Shown here piece after piece: positions 54,291 to 63,386 of a DNA stretch of 64,000 nucleotides. The translations under genes were made by a program, and so were the position numbers. This DNA is from Prorocentrum cordatum (Eukaryota; Sar; Dinophyceae; Prorocentrales; Prorocentraceae): positions 252,271-316,270 of the forward strand of contig CAUYUJ010015723.1 of assembly GCA_963575745.1 (NCBI GenBank). Reading direction: 5' to 3'. Below the pieces are notes generated by a model. It saw only the letters and a list, made by a program, of their open reading frames with translations, was not told the origin of the DNA and did not search any database. The number at the start of each line of letters is the position of its first letter. Position 1 is the stretch's first letter.

Positions 54291-54599
54291 GGGAGCGTAA
54301 GACCCGGGTTTGCCAGGTTTCGGGTTCGCCATCGTTTTTTGACGACCGCGCCTCGGATTTTGACGAGGAGGAGTTTCGTGGGATGTCTGCAGCGGGAGGC
54401 CTCGTCAAAATGCAGGCTCGGCCTCGTCATTTTTTTGACGACCTCGTCGGGTATTTCCGAGTCCTCTGTACCCAGGTCTTACGTCCCCCTGATCTTTTCC
54501 CTTATGAATCATTTTTCCCTGTCGCACCCCGAGGCCAGTTTTTGGGGCGGGCCTGGCGTTTCGCCCGAGACTCATCCTCATCGCCTATGATTCGGATTT
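54291..54599. other. Unclassified DNA
   Basis: About 300 bp with TTTTTTGACGA(C/G) repeats (54335, 54430) and no recognised feature. Confidence 0.4.
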
Positions 54600-55065
54600 T
54601 TAAACCTTGGCAGCAGTTTCGCAGATGGTGGGCGGGTCGTTTTCAAAATGTGGCTCTCGACATAGCGCGGCGCACAGTCGTTTTAAACGTTGCAAGAGCT
54701 TCACGGATTGAGGGCGGGTTGTTTTCAAGATGTGGTTCTCGCTTTAGCGCGGCACACATTCGTTTCAACAGTTGCAAGAGTTTCTCGGATTGTGGGCTGG
54801 TCGTTTTCAAAATGTTGTTCTCGCCTTAGCGCGGCGCACATTAGTTTTGAAGGTTGAGCTTCACGGATTGAGGGCGGGTGGTTTTCAAAATGTGGCTCTC
54901 GCCTTGGCGCGGCGCGCATTCGTTCTTTAAAATGCAAGGTGTTTGACGGATTGAGGGCGGGTCGTTTTCAACTTGTGGTTGCCGCCTTAGCGCGGCGCAC
55001 ACCAGTTTAAAGCATTTACAACAGTTTCACGGATTGAGGGCGGGTCGTTTTCAAAGTTATATTTG
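54600..55065 (-). repeat. Sat80 array, minus orientation, 5-6 units
   Basis: Units of 78-82 bp with TTTTCAAAATGTGGCTCTCG, CCTTAGCGCGGCGCACATT and GAGCTTCACGGATTGAGGGC. These are the reverse complement of the units at 1037-1565, but better conserved. Confidence 0.93.
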
Positions 55066-55084
55066 AGAAAACCCAATCAGTGGA

Positions 55085-55360
55085 TGATTTGAAAATTGAC
55101 ATTATGGATCTTGAGATCGGTTGTGAGATCGATAGTGTAATCGATAGTGTAATCGATAGTGAGGACGATTGTAAAGTCGATCGTGAGACCGAGAGTGAAA
55201 TCGATTCAATGAGATCGATAGTGAGATCGATCGCGAGATTGCTCATACGATCTCTAGTGAGATCGCTTGTGAGATTGATAGTAAGATCGATTGTGATATC
55301 GATGGTGAGATCGATCGAGAAGTCGGTAATGAGATCGATGGTGAGACCGATCGATAAGAA
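55085..55360 (+). repeat. GATCGATAGTGA degenerate tandem repeat
   Basis: About 270 bp of GAGATCGATNGTGA units of about 12-16 bp. Frames are Ile/Asp/Ser-rich artefacts. Confidence 0.9.
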
Positions 55361-55644
55361 GATCGACCAGGGACCCGGGAACCCGGGAACCTCGCCGCCC
55401 TCCGAAATCGGCCCAGAACCCGGAACCGGGAACCCGGGAACCCGGAACCGGGAACCCAGGAACCCGGGATGCAGCTTGCCACCAAAATCGGCGGGGAATT
55501 TTCGCCAAATCCTTCAACATCCGCTAGGACCCCTTCAGTGCAAGCACTGGACCTGGGAACCCAGCCTGCCACCAAAATCGGCGGGGAACTTCCACCAAAT
55601 CCTTCAACATCCGCTAGGCCCCCTTCAGTGCAAGCACTGATTGG
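55361..55644 (+). repeat. GGGAACC repeats and a ~93-bp tandem duplication
   Basis: Bases 55375-55465 repeat AACCCGGAACCGGG. Bases about 55470-55640 are two copies of a unit containing TGCCACCAAAATCGGCGGGG and ACCCCTTCAGTGCAAGCACT. Confidence 0.9.
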
Positions 55645-56050
55645 GGAATGTGGTTCTCGCTTTAACGTGGCGCACATTTGTGTTAAACATTTAGAAGAGC
55701 TTGACGGATTGAGGGCGATTCCCTTTCAAAATGTAGTTCTCGCCTTAGCGCGGCCCGCATCCGTTTCAAAAACCCAGAAGAGTTCCACGTATTTCCATCA
55801 TGAACGTGCTAGTAGTTGCGTTTTGAAAGGATTCAGGATTATGCGTGTGCAACAGTTATGTTGATTCGCTGTGTTGAAGTCCCAGGAATGGCGTTCTGGC
55901 GCGATTCAGGATGGTCAAGACGCAACAGTCCGGTTGATCCGTGGCGTTGGAATCCCGAGAACAATGTTTTGGCATGTTTCAGGGTCTTCAAACGGTTGTC
56001 TTCCAACGAGGCAGTTCCTTCAATGGAAATGAACCGTTGTAGTGGCATAT
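55645..56050 (-). repeat. Sat80 units and degenerate ~70-bp tandem repeats
   Basis: Bases 55645-55790 are two Sat80 units. Bases 55800-56050 hold two or three units with TGTTGATTCGCTGTG/GGTTGATCCGTGGCG and ATTCAGGATGGTC/TTTCAGGGTCTTC. Confidence 0.75.
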
Positions 56051-56114
56051 GAAGAGGAAGCTTGGAGGGAGGGTTTTCTCCAACATCGTTGATGGCTCTT
56101 GGGTTTACACTGGT

Positions 56115-56189
56115 CCACCTCCACCTCCTCCTCCCCTTCCTCCACCTCCGCCGCCTCCTTCTCCTCCTCCTCCTCCTCCTCCTCCTCCT
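56115..56189 (+). repeat. (CTC)n next to the retrogene
   Basis: A CTC/CAC trinucleotide run ends at the upstream target-site duplication. On the minus strand it continues the LINE frame as poly-Arg after DPPW. Confidence 0.93.
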
Positions 56190-56201
56190 CCACGGTGGGT
56201 C
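56189..56201 (+). repeat. Target-site duplication, left copy
   Basis: TCCACGGTGGGTC, identical to 57860-57872. It abuts the first base of the spliced-leader sequence. Confidence 0.9.
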
Positions 56202-56223
56202 TCCGTAGCCATTTTGGCTCAAG
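56202..56223 (+). other. Genomic copy of the dinoflagellate spliced leader (relict)
   Basis: All 22 nt match the dinoflagellate spliced leader (consensus begins DCCGTAGCCATTTTGG and ends CTCAAG), with T at the variable first base. The next bases are TCACG, not a GT donor, so this is not a spliced-leader RNA gene. It is the 5' end of a retrocopied, trans-spliced mRNA. Confidence 0.95.
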
Positions 56224-56280
56224 TCACGTCGCCCGAGACCCAGCCCAGCCCGTCTACCGAACTTCCGACCTCGCTCCTAG

Positions 56281-57735
56281 ATGGCGAGGAAGATCGTCCT
56301 TACGCTCTTCGCCTCGACGTCCGTTGCCTCCTCCCTGACACTTCAATCCAGAGAGCTGTCTGAAGATGAATCCGCGCCCACGGCTTTGAGTGCCCTCCTA
56401 TCGGAGGCGATCGGTCTGCTGCAGGAGGCCGATGACGCGCAGGTCTTGGCTGGCGGCGAGATCTCTCTCCTCAGCATTGACGATGCGGCTGACGAGGCGA
56501 ACGAGGACCCCGAGCATGCCGCGGCTGAGGAGCAGACCTCCGCAAGCCAGGTGGCCAGCACTGGTAATGTGACTGACGATGCGCCCGCCGCGGAGGCTCC
56601 TCTGGCGGCACAGGTCGAGCGGGGGACGGAGGACGCCAACGCCTCGGGGAACGCCTCGGAGGTGCGGGCCGAAGAGAACCAGAGCAGGGCCAACCTGTCC
56701 ACGTACTTCGACCCCAAGCTGATGGCCATCTTCCGCGAGAAGCAGGCGCACCTGAAGGAGACGATGAAGGATTTCATGGTGTCGAAAAAGGAGCTGGACG
56801 TGGCCAAGCTGGCCGCGAACCTGGCGATGAAGAAGCTGAGGCTGGCGACCGAGAAGCGGAGGAAGATCCTGATGGGCGAGAGGATGGCCGAGGCCGAGGA
56901 GCGTCGGGCGATCAAGGAGAACCGGCGACAGGCCAAGACGGACATGACGGCGCGCGCGGAGCAGTTGCTGGCGGACTCATTGGGTGGCCTGGCGGGCGTC
57001 AACATTAGCTACATGGTAGACGTCGTCCTGGCCCTGCCGGAGGCGCTGCAGGACGAGGAGTTCGTGGAGGATTTCCGCAACGTGACAAAGAGGGTGGATG
57101 TGAATGTCCGGAAGTTTCTGGACCAGACGCAGCAGAAGACCACCCAGTTCGTCAAAGACAGCACCTCCGCCTCCGACGTGGAGTTGCGCTTCATCATGGC
57201 GAAGTTCTTCCACGAGTCTGGCTTCCGCCTCCGAGGGCTCCACCAGGACAGCCTGAAGGCCATCCAGATGCTCAGGCGCACGGTGCCGGAGGACTTGGAG
57301 AGGGCGCTCTTCCCGTTCCTCGGGCAGCTGAACGCCAACACGGTCCGCCTCAGGATCAATGCCACCAGCCTGGCCACCGCCACCCCGAAGGAGGCGTGCG
57401 ACCAGATCACCCAGATCATGGCCAACGTCAGCGATTATGACAGCAAGCTCGAGACCATCGGCAAGGTGATCGAAAACGTGTCCACGATGGTGTTGCCCAA
57501 CATGGAGAGGACGCTGCAGGTCTCTCCGAACATCACCACCTTTGTAGGCTCTTTCCTGAACATGGCGCGCCTCGAAGTGGGCGGCCTGCAAGAGGCGGCC
57601 CACAGCATGGTCACCAGGGCCAGCCCCATCATCGCCGAGCGGGTGCAGTGCACCTTCAGCAGCGCGCGTCCGCGCGTCGGTCTCAGCCTCCTCAGCGCGG
57701 TGGCGGTGCTCGCGGCCACCTGGCTTCTTCAGTGA
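56281..57735 (+). CDS. Retrogene for a secreted, N-glycosylated, probably GPI-anchored protein of unknown function
   Basis: 484 codons, no intron, starting at the first ATG after the spliced leader; the 5' UTR between them is 57 nt. Residues 1-20 form a signal peptide (KIVLTLFASTSVASS core). The C-terminus (about 466-484, VGLSLLSAVAVLAATWLLQ) is hydrophobic with no charged tail, as in GPI-anchor signals. Eleven N-glycosylation sequons are visible (N96, 120, 124, 133, 138, 241, 267, 360, 382, 399, 417). Residues 30-140 are acidic and Ala-rich. Residues 140-235 are highly charged, likely helical or coiled coil (KQAHLKETMKDF, AEAEERRAIKENRRQ). Only two Cys (373, 457). I do not recognise the family; a cell-surface role is an inference from topology. 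The intact frame means the copy is recent, functional, or both. Confidence 0.88.
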   Translation: MARKIVLTLFASTSVASSLTLQSRELSEDESAPTALSALLSEAIGLLQEADDAQVLAGGEISLLSIDDAADEANEDPEHAAAEEQTSASQVASTGNVTDDAPAAEAPLAAQVERGTEDANASGNASEVRAEENQSRANLSTYFDPKLMAIFREKQAHLKETMKDFMVSKKELDVAKLAANLAMKKLRLATEKRRKILMGERMAEAEERRAIKENRRQAKTDMTARAEQLLADSLGGLAGVNISYMVDVVLALPEALQDEEFVEDFRNVTKRVDVNVRKFLDQTQQKTTQFVKDSTSASDVELRFIMAKFFHESGFRLRGLHQDSLKAIQMLRRTVPEDLERALFPFLGQLNANTVRLRINATSLATATPKEACDQITQIMANVSDYDSKLETIGKVIENVSTMVLPNMERTLQVSPNITTFVGSFLNMARLEVGGLQEAAHSMVTRASPIIAERVQCTFSSARPRVGLSLLSAVAVLAATWLLQ

Positions 57736-57814
57736 GGGGGCTCGATTCATTTTGTAGTTGCCGCAGCTCCATCTGTCGATGCAACGAGAATTTTTGCCCG
57801 TTCATGATGTCTCT
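57736..57814 (+). other. 3' UTR of the retrogene
   Basis: 79 nt between the stop codon and the A8 run. No further feature is visible. Confidence 0.7.
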
Positions 57815-57859
57815 AAAAAAAATGTTGCTTCGCAACTGTTCTGATTCCTGATTCCTGAT
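57815..57859 (+). other. A8 run plus LINE-type 3' hairpin tail
   Basis: A8 at 57815-57822 is followed by TGTTGCTTCGCAACTG, with a perfect GTTGC-TTC-GCAAC hairpin at 57824-57836. Then TTCTGATTCCTGATTCCTGAT, cut by the target-site duplication. The same hairpin and TTCTGATTCYTGATTCC tail close the minus-strand LINE at 49434-49465, in that element's sense orientation. This is the tail expected for LINE-driven copying. Confidence 0.9.
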
Positions 57860-57872
57860 TCCACGGTGGGTC
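57860..57872 (+). repeat. Target-site duplication, right copy
   Basis: TCCACGGTGGGTC, identical to 56189-56201. The first T could belong to the tail, so the duplication is 12-13 bp. Confidence 0.9.
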
Positions 57873-60157
57873 GACCAAGTTCCACTGCCGCGGCACGACG
57901 CCCCTGTACCAAAAGCAAGGAGTAGCATCGCCCTGCGAAATGGCCTGGCCGACCAACTGGTCAGTGTCTTGGGAGATGGGGTGGTCTTTGTTGCACCTGC
58001 ACTGTCTCAGGCGACTCACGACATCGCGGTAGCAAATCATCCTCCACCAAACCTGCTCTTCCTTGATAGCGTCCATGACCCTCCCACGGCTTTGTGCAAT
58101 AAAACGTCGGCAAGTTGGCGTCCTTTGTGAGCTGACTGAAGCTGCTGCACAAGGGCACGAAGCGAGCGGTTGCCGGCACCGTTATCCAAACCTTCGCCGC
58201 AAAAATTGTGGGCTGCATCTTTCCAAAGAAGATTGCCGTTGGCATCGGCGGAATCTCTGAGCAAGTCCTGGGCCTCATCGATCGACTCGAGCGACTCGTC
58301 GTTGAAGATCCAGCCAAAGTTAACTTTATCATGTGCCCCAGGAAGCGTCCAAATGTCGGGAGTGTCGGGGCCCCATCCCGCACTTAACAGACGCAGCAAC
58401 CGTGTCACTGAGGGGCCCTACAGTATGTCTGGCGAAATCTGAGACCTCGAGCTGCTTAAAAAACTCGACTGGCTGTGGCCAGCCAGACTCAATCTCGGCT
58501 CTTCAATCCACGCACGGAGCCACTCCTTCATGCTGGCTACGGGTGTGCTGATGCATGGGTCATGTCCTATATCCAGGAGAGACCGTGAGCACCGGCCCCG
58601 TTTCGAAGAACTTGCCACCGATCCCAATCTACTTCTTAAAGTAGTCAGCTCCGTGCCGAAAGCGCCATAGACTTGCATGTCGTATGTCGAAGCCGCTTGG
58701 GGCCCCGCCAGCTCGACACGCTTGGTCACCTGATACCGATGCGAAGCACGAGCGAAGCGCCCAAGTCTCCCATGGTGCACACCATCCCTGACCACCCTTC
58801 GCATCCTCGTCCTCCTCGCAAGCCTCTTTCCCACCCCCTGGTCGACTCCGAGTTAAGAAGCTTGAAGGGAAGCCTGGACGCCGATGCCGCGTAACTTCAA
58901 ATGTCGATGAAGCGATGCCGATGACGCCGAGGTGGCGACCGAATGAGACGAGCATAGGATCGCACTGTTGGACGCGAGCTGGAGGCCGTGCTCCTTGAAA
59001 ACTGCTGCTGCCGAGGAAACACTGGTGGTGAGTTCGATGCTCACCTGCGTTTGCGAGCCACGTGTGGACATACTCAAGTCGTCAATCCATACACGCAGCA
59101 TACGCTCGTTCATTCTAGGGTTCGCCCTGGTCAACTTCTGCAACGCATAATACGTCATGCAGCGAGAAACACGAGTACCATTACGCAGTCTCTGCACGAT
59201 ACTGCATGAAGATTGGAAGCATTCAGAATAAGCAACCAGCTGAGGACTACACGAGCTGCAAGACAGACTTGGAGCTCGAGAAACAAGAGGATGGGAGGGA
59301 AATTGAGACGAACCACTTGTTTTCACGTGTCCAGTTCGCCCAGGCGGATGTCTAGCATGATAATGTTTGAGGATGTGTTGAGCGAAACGCTTGTTTTCAC
59401 GTGTGCAGGTCGCTCAGGCGGATGTCTAGCATGAGGATTCTGACAGGATGTCTCGAGCGAAACGCTTGTCCCCAGCACGTTCCATAGCGTGTCCCCTTGG
59501 CACGTCCCGCGGTGCGACCCCATGGCACGTCCCCTGGCACGTCGCCTGGCGCGTCCCTTGGGACGTTTCGCGGCGCGTCCTCCTGGCATGTCCCCTTGTC
59601 AATTAGCTCTGGGGCAGCTACTATGTGTTCAGGCAGCTCGAGCTTAAGATCCAGATCAGTTCGGTCAGGACTCGGATGCAAAGGAGGACTCGATCCACAA
59701 CGCTATAGAGCACAATCGCGGCATGGCACATCGCAATTCAGCACGGCGCAGCACAGCACAGCCCTCGGCAGGGTACATCAAGATCGATACACTCAGCATT
59801 GCATTTGCCCGTGACCCCATCAGGTGTCTTTGAAAACGCTGCCACGCGTTACATTTCTATATTCCTTTCCAGGTTCGTGGGTCGATCATGTTTCCCGCTG
59901 GTGCCCTTGCCCTTGCCTCCCCAAATGCCATTGACGTCGACAGCGAGCTGGAGAGAACTGGCGCCGCCATCATCACCTTTGCCGCAGTTGCCCTTCTTGT
60001 TGGACTTCGGAACATACATCTTGATAGGTCGATCGAATGTGCTGCAGTTGTACCCACTGGACTTTTGGATGTCGTTCCATTCTGGCGACTGACAGACTTT
60101 GCATGTCGGCCAGAGTCTGGTGCCAGCAGCATGTGCCATCTGAAGTGATCTGATCAC
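57873..60157 (-). pseudogene. Minus-strand non-LTR retrotransposon remnant (N-terminal finger, RT and linker)
   Basis: Reading right to left, a Cys-rich N-terminal piece (TCKVCQSPEWNDIQ, near 60100) is followed after a repeat-filled gap by the RT catalytic motif C as VWIDDLSM (near 59085). Next come the RT-thumb segment QAASTYDMQVYGAFGTELTT (near 58690) and KEWLRAWIEEP. Then AGWGPDTPDIWTLPGA and WKDAAHNFCGEGLDNGAGNR (58200-58380), and finally PCFWYRGVVPRQWNLVDPPW ending at the retrogene insertion. This order matches dinoflagellate RT elements. Stops and frame changes break it, so it is a pseudogene; RT motifs A and B are missing. The frame through DPPW resumes at 56189, showing that the retrogene landed inside it. 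Confidence 0.68.
59316..59615. repeat. Tandem repeats inside the LINE remnant
   Basis: Two copies of CTTGTTTTCACGTGT...CAGGCGGATGTCTAGCATGA (about 59319-59392 and 59390-59460), then (GGCACGTCCCCT)n-like units at 59495-59610. They occupy the place where RT motifs would be expected. Confidence 0.8.
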
Positions 60158-61125
60158 CCCGCTTCGTTACGCGAACCGACGAACGAAAGGAACATGTAGC
60201 TAGGAGATCGCGTAGTCCCCAAACAGCCACGCGCGCGACAAAAGGAGGCGCCTGAGCCAGAACGGGATTGAAGGCCAGGCCCGAAGGGAGGGAGGGGAGG
60301 CAGATGGAGGCAGGGCGGGAGGGGGCCGGCCACATTGAGCCCCAGGAGAGGCTCCAGAAGAGCTCCAGAGGCCCCAGTGAGCTGCCGGAAACACCTGGAG
60401 TGCTGTGGAGGCCCCAGGAGGCAGCAGGAGGTGGGGGAGGAGACGGTGGAGGAGCAGGAGCAGGAGCAGGAGGCGCAGGAACAGGAGGGGCGGGCGGCCA
60501 ATCCCGAGCTGGCGCAAGCCTGGCTTTTGCGGCAGGCCATCGGCACGGATTGAGCCTGCCCGTTGCGCCACGGGGGGTCCTCCCCCCTGCCTTGCCATTG
60601 CCCCGCCTTCTCCCCAAGGCAGCAGAGGGGAGCGACACGGCAAGGAACTCGCCCGCCCAGCCACGCAGAACTCGCAGCAGCCGCACTCGCAGCGGCGGCG
60701 CTGGGGCGACCTCCCTCCTGCGGCGGTTTCAAAGATGGGGCCCTTGGGGATGGGGACGTAAAGGACAGGAAGCGATCCCAGGCGCAATGTACCCTGTTTG
60801 GGGGCCCTCGCCTTCAACAAGGGCCCCATGCCTCGGGGCCCCATCTTCGAAACGCCGACTCCTCCTCCCCCCCCCCAGGTTCACTGGCAGCCAACGAGCG
60901 AGAGAGTATCCATCGGATGCCTCCTCTGCCTCGGAAGCCACGCGGCTTTTGCTTGCCGGCGCCAGCCTCGGGGCCTGCTCCGCCTCTTCTGAGCCAAGAG
61001 CCGCCGACTGTGACAGGGCGGCCTGGCGGGAGGCATGGGCGCCACCCTCCCCCTTCCCTGACGTTCAGCGGCTCGGTCTCTTCGAGACGTGGTCCCCCAG
61101 ACCCCTCGACCCTTCCATAGGGTTA
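60158..61125. other. GC-rich DNA with one inverted-repeat element
   Basis: Bases 60720-60858 are bounded by GCGGTTTCAAAGATGGGGCC and the complement of a diverged partner (GGCGTTTCGAAGATGGGGCC), forming a ~138-bp inverted-repeat element with GGGCCC palindromes inside. A 303-codon frame (60268-61179) runs through it and into MITE1 and is rejected. Bases 60430-60490 are GGAGCA repeats. Confidence 0.6.
61070..61106 (+). repeat. Direct repeat, left copy
   Basis: GGCTCGGTCTCTTCGAGACG then TGGTCCCCCAGACCC. It is nearly identical to 63351-63386, on the other side of the split MITE1. Confidence 0.8.
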
Positions 61126-61196
61126 AGTCAGGCATGTCCCTCTACAGGAGGAAGATTCAAAAATAGTTTGGACAAATAGTCTGTGAGCGATCTTTC
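61126..61196. repeat. MITE1, left half of a split copy
   Basis: Starts AGTCAGGCATGTCCCTCTAC, continues GAAGATTCAAAAATAGTTTG, and stops at GATCTTTC/TATT, where the G-rich element begins. A matching right half lies at 63262-63348. Confidence 0.85.
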
Positions 61197-61597
61197 TATT
61201 ATTTAATCGCTTCGCTCATTCCGCCGGCCCTGGAGCGCTATTTGGGGCCTCTTGGGGCCGTCTTGGGGGCTTCTTGGGGGCTTCTTGGGAGCGTCTTGGG
61301 GCTCCTTGGCGGCGCATAGGGCTCCCCTGGGGCCTCTTGGGGGGCTCTTGGGGGCCCCTTGGGGCGGGAAGGGGGGTAGTCGATTGCAGCCCCCCCCCTC
61401 GGAGGCCACGATCCTCGTGAGGGGTGGCGAAAAATAGCCACCCCCCTGAGGATCGCCCGGGACCCGGCCGGGGATCAGCCGGGGTACTTTCCGTCCGGGG
61501 CTCCCCAGGGGCCGCCCCGCGCGCGCGAACTAAAAATACTGTTAAGTAGTTACCGGAGATCTTAGCACGCCTCTGGCCCGTTGGGCCGGCAAATTTC
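61197..61597. repeat. G-rich minisatellite element (GLE), copy C
   Basis: The left end TATTATTTAATCGCTTCGCT and CATTCCGCCGGCCC matches copy A at 11250. A short GGCCTCTTGGG minisatellite (61231-61365) follows. Its right module (61440-61597) has GGGGTACTTTCCGTCCGGGG, ACCGGAGATCTTAGCACGCC and GGCCCGTTGGGCCGGC. About 400 bp against 870 bp in copy A; the difference is mostly minisatellite length. Confidence 0.85.
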
Positions 61598-61705
61598 CAA
61601 ACCATCCTGTGGTGTTAAGTCCTCGTTGTGCAGAGGCGGTCCCCGCGTTCTCCTCCTCCCGCCTCCTTCCTCCCTCCTCCTCCCCCTCCTCCTTCCTCCT
61701 TGCGT
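61598..61705 (-). repeat. End module of the Sat90 element, inverted
   Basis: The complement reads GGGGACCGCCTCTGCACAAC...CACCACAGGATGGTTTGG, matching 9648-9700 next to the other Sat90 array. It is followed by CTC-rich sequence, the complement of the GGGAGG tract there. Confidence 0.8.
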
Positions 61706-61709
61706 TTCA

Positions 61710-62985
61710 CCCACCCAGCACAGCGTTTCGTGACCCCACCAGGAGCTCCACCGAAGGCCCCAGCCTTCGCATGGCGGCCTCGGGCCATTTCGGCACACCC
61801 ATCACGAGGATCGTGGCCCCATAAGGAAACTCCACTGGAGGCCCCAGTAGCAAGGTTCGCATGGCGGCCTCGGGCCATTTCGGCACACCCCTCACAAGGA
61901 TCGTGGCCCCATATGAGCTCCACCGAAGGCGCCAGTAGCAGGGTTCACATGGCGGCCTCGGGCCATTTCGGCACACCCCTCACGAGGATCGTGGCCCCAT
62001 AAGAAGCTCCACCGAAAGCCCCAGTGGCAGGTTTCGCATGGCGGCCTCGGGCCATTTCGGCACACCCCTCGCGAGGATCGGGGCCCCATCAGGAATTCTA
62101 CCGAATGCCCCAGTGGCAGGGGTCGCATGGCGGCCTCGGGCCATTTTGGCACACCCATCACGAGGATCGTGGCCCCGTAAGGAATTCTATTGAATGCCCC
62201 AGTGGCAGGGTTCGCATGGCGGCCTCGGGCCATTTCGGCACACCCCTCACGAGGATCGTGGCCCCATAGGAAGCTCCACCGAAGGCGCCAGTAGCAGGGT
62301 TCACATGGCGGCCTCGGGCCATTTCGGCACACCCCTCACGAGGATCGTGGCCCCATAGGAGCTCCACCGGAGGCTCCAGTAGCAGGGTTCGCATGGCGGC
62401 CTCGGGCCATTTCGGCACACCCCTCACGAGGATCGTGGCCCCATAAGGAATTCTACCGAATGCCCCAATGGCGGGGTACGCATGGCGGCCTCGGGCCATT
62501 TCGGCACACCCCTCACAGGGATCGTGGCCCCATAGGAGCTCCACTGAAGGCGCCAGTGGCAGGGTTCGCATGGCGGCCTCGGGCCATGTCGGCACACCCA
62601 TCACGAGGATCGTGGCCCCATAGGGAGCTCCACCGAAGGCGCCAGTAGCAAAGTTGGCATGGCGGCCTCGGGCCATTTCGGCACACCCCTCACGAGGATC
62701 GTGGCCCAAATAGGAAGCTCCGACGAATTTGCCCCAGTAAGCAGGGTTCGCATGGCGGCCTCGGGCCATTTCGGCACACCCCTCACGAGGATCGTGGCCC
62801 CAGAGGAGCCCCACCAAAGGCGCCAGTGGCAGGGTTTGCATGGCGGCCTCGGGCCATTTCGGCACACCCTCACGAGGATCGTGGCCCCACAGGAGCTGGA
62901 GCTCCACCGAAGGCCTCCAGTGGCAGGGTTCCCATGGCGGCCCCGGGCCATTTCGGCACACCCTCACGAGCATCGTGGCCCCATA
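61710..62985 (-). repeat. Sat90 array, inverted, about 14 units
   Basis: GCATGGCGGCCTCGGGCCAT, then TTCGGCACACCCCTCACGAG and GATCGTGGCCCC, recur every 87-94 bp from about 61775 to 62937. The complement matches the 8890-9595 array, but with a different middle segment. Units in this array are more alike to each other than to the other array, suggesting local homogenisation. Confidence 0.95.
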
Positions 62986-63261
62986 GTTGTGCTGGTTCAA
63001 CAACCGCGCATGGGCGTCGCACTACGCCTTGTCGACGTGCAACGCCACCTCCCTCATGGCTCTCAGAGCCCTCTCCTGTTTCTGCTCCTCGGTCAGAGGG
63101 ACGCGGTCGTCGTCGTCGTCGTCGTCGGCGCCCGCGAAGACGACCACGAACGTGTCCCTCAGCATGTCGGCTCTGGTGGGAAGCCGTGGCCACATAGGGA
63201 GCGCGGGCGAAGATGGTATTCACAACTGCGGCATTCACAACTACATATGCCCGGGTCTTTC
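62986..63261. other. Unclassified DNA with a short (GTC)n run
   Basis: Bases 63106-63128 are (GTC)n. Nothing else is recognised. Confidence 0.5.
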
Positions 63262-63348
63262 GCCAGGCTAATTTTTGACTCCTTGCAGATTTGTTGGCTA
63301 TGTTTGATTTTCCTCCAAAACCCGCCTGTAGGAGGACATGCCCGATCT
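63262..63348. repeat. MITE1, right half of a split copy
   Basis: Ends ACCCGCCTGTAGGAGGACAT then GCCCGATCT, with upstream TTTTTGACTCCTTGCAG and TATGTTTGATTTTCC like other MITE1 cores. No left end is adjacent; the missing half fits 61126-61196. Confidence 0.82.
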
Positions 63349-63350
63349 AA

Positions 63351-63386
63351 GGCTCGGTCCTTTCGAGGCGCGGTCCCCCAGACCCG
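63351..63386 (+). repeat. Direct repeat, right copy
   Basis: GGCTCGGTCCTTTCGAGGCG then CGGTCCCCCAGACCC. It matches 61070-61106 at about 30 of 35 positions. Confidence 0.8.

Noticed and set aside
56202-56223. Spliced-leader RNA gene
   Set aside because: The leader is followed by TCACG rather than a GT donor, and by a coding frame; target-site duplications flank the whole unit. It is a retrocopied leader.
60268-61179. 303-codon ORF
   Set aside because: Gly/Ala/Arg low complexity, crosses an inverted-repeat element and ends inside MITE1.
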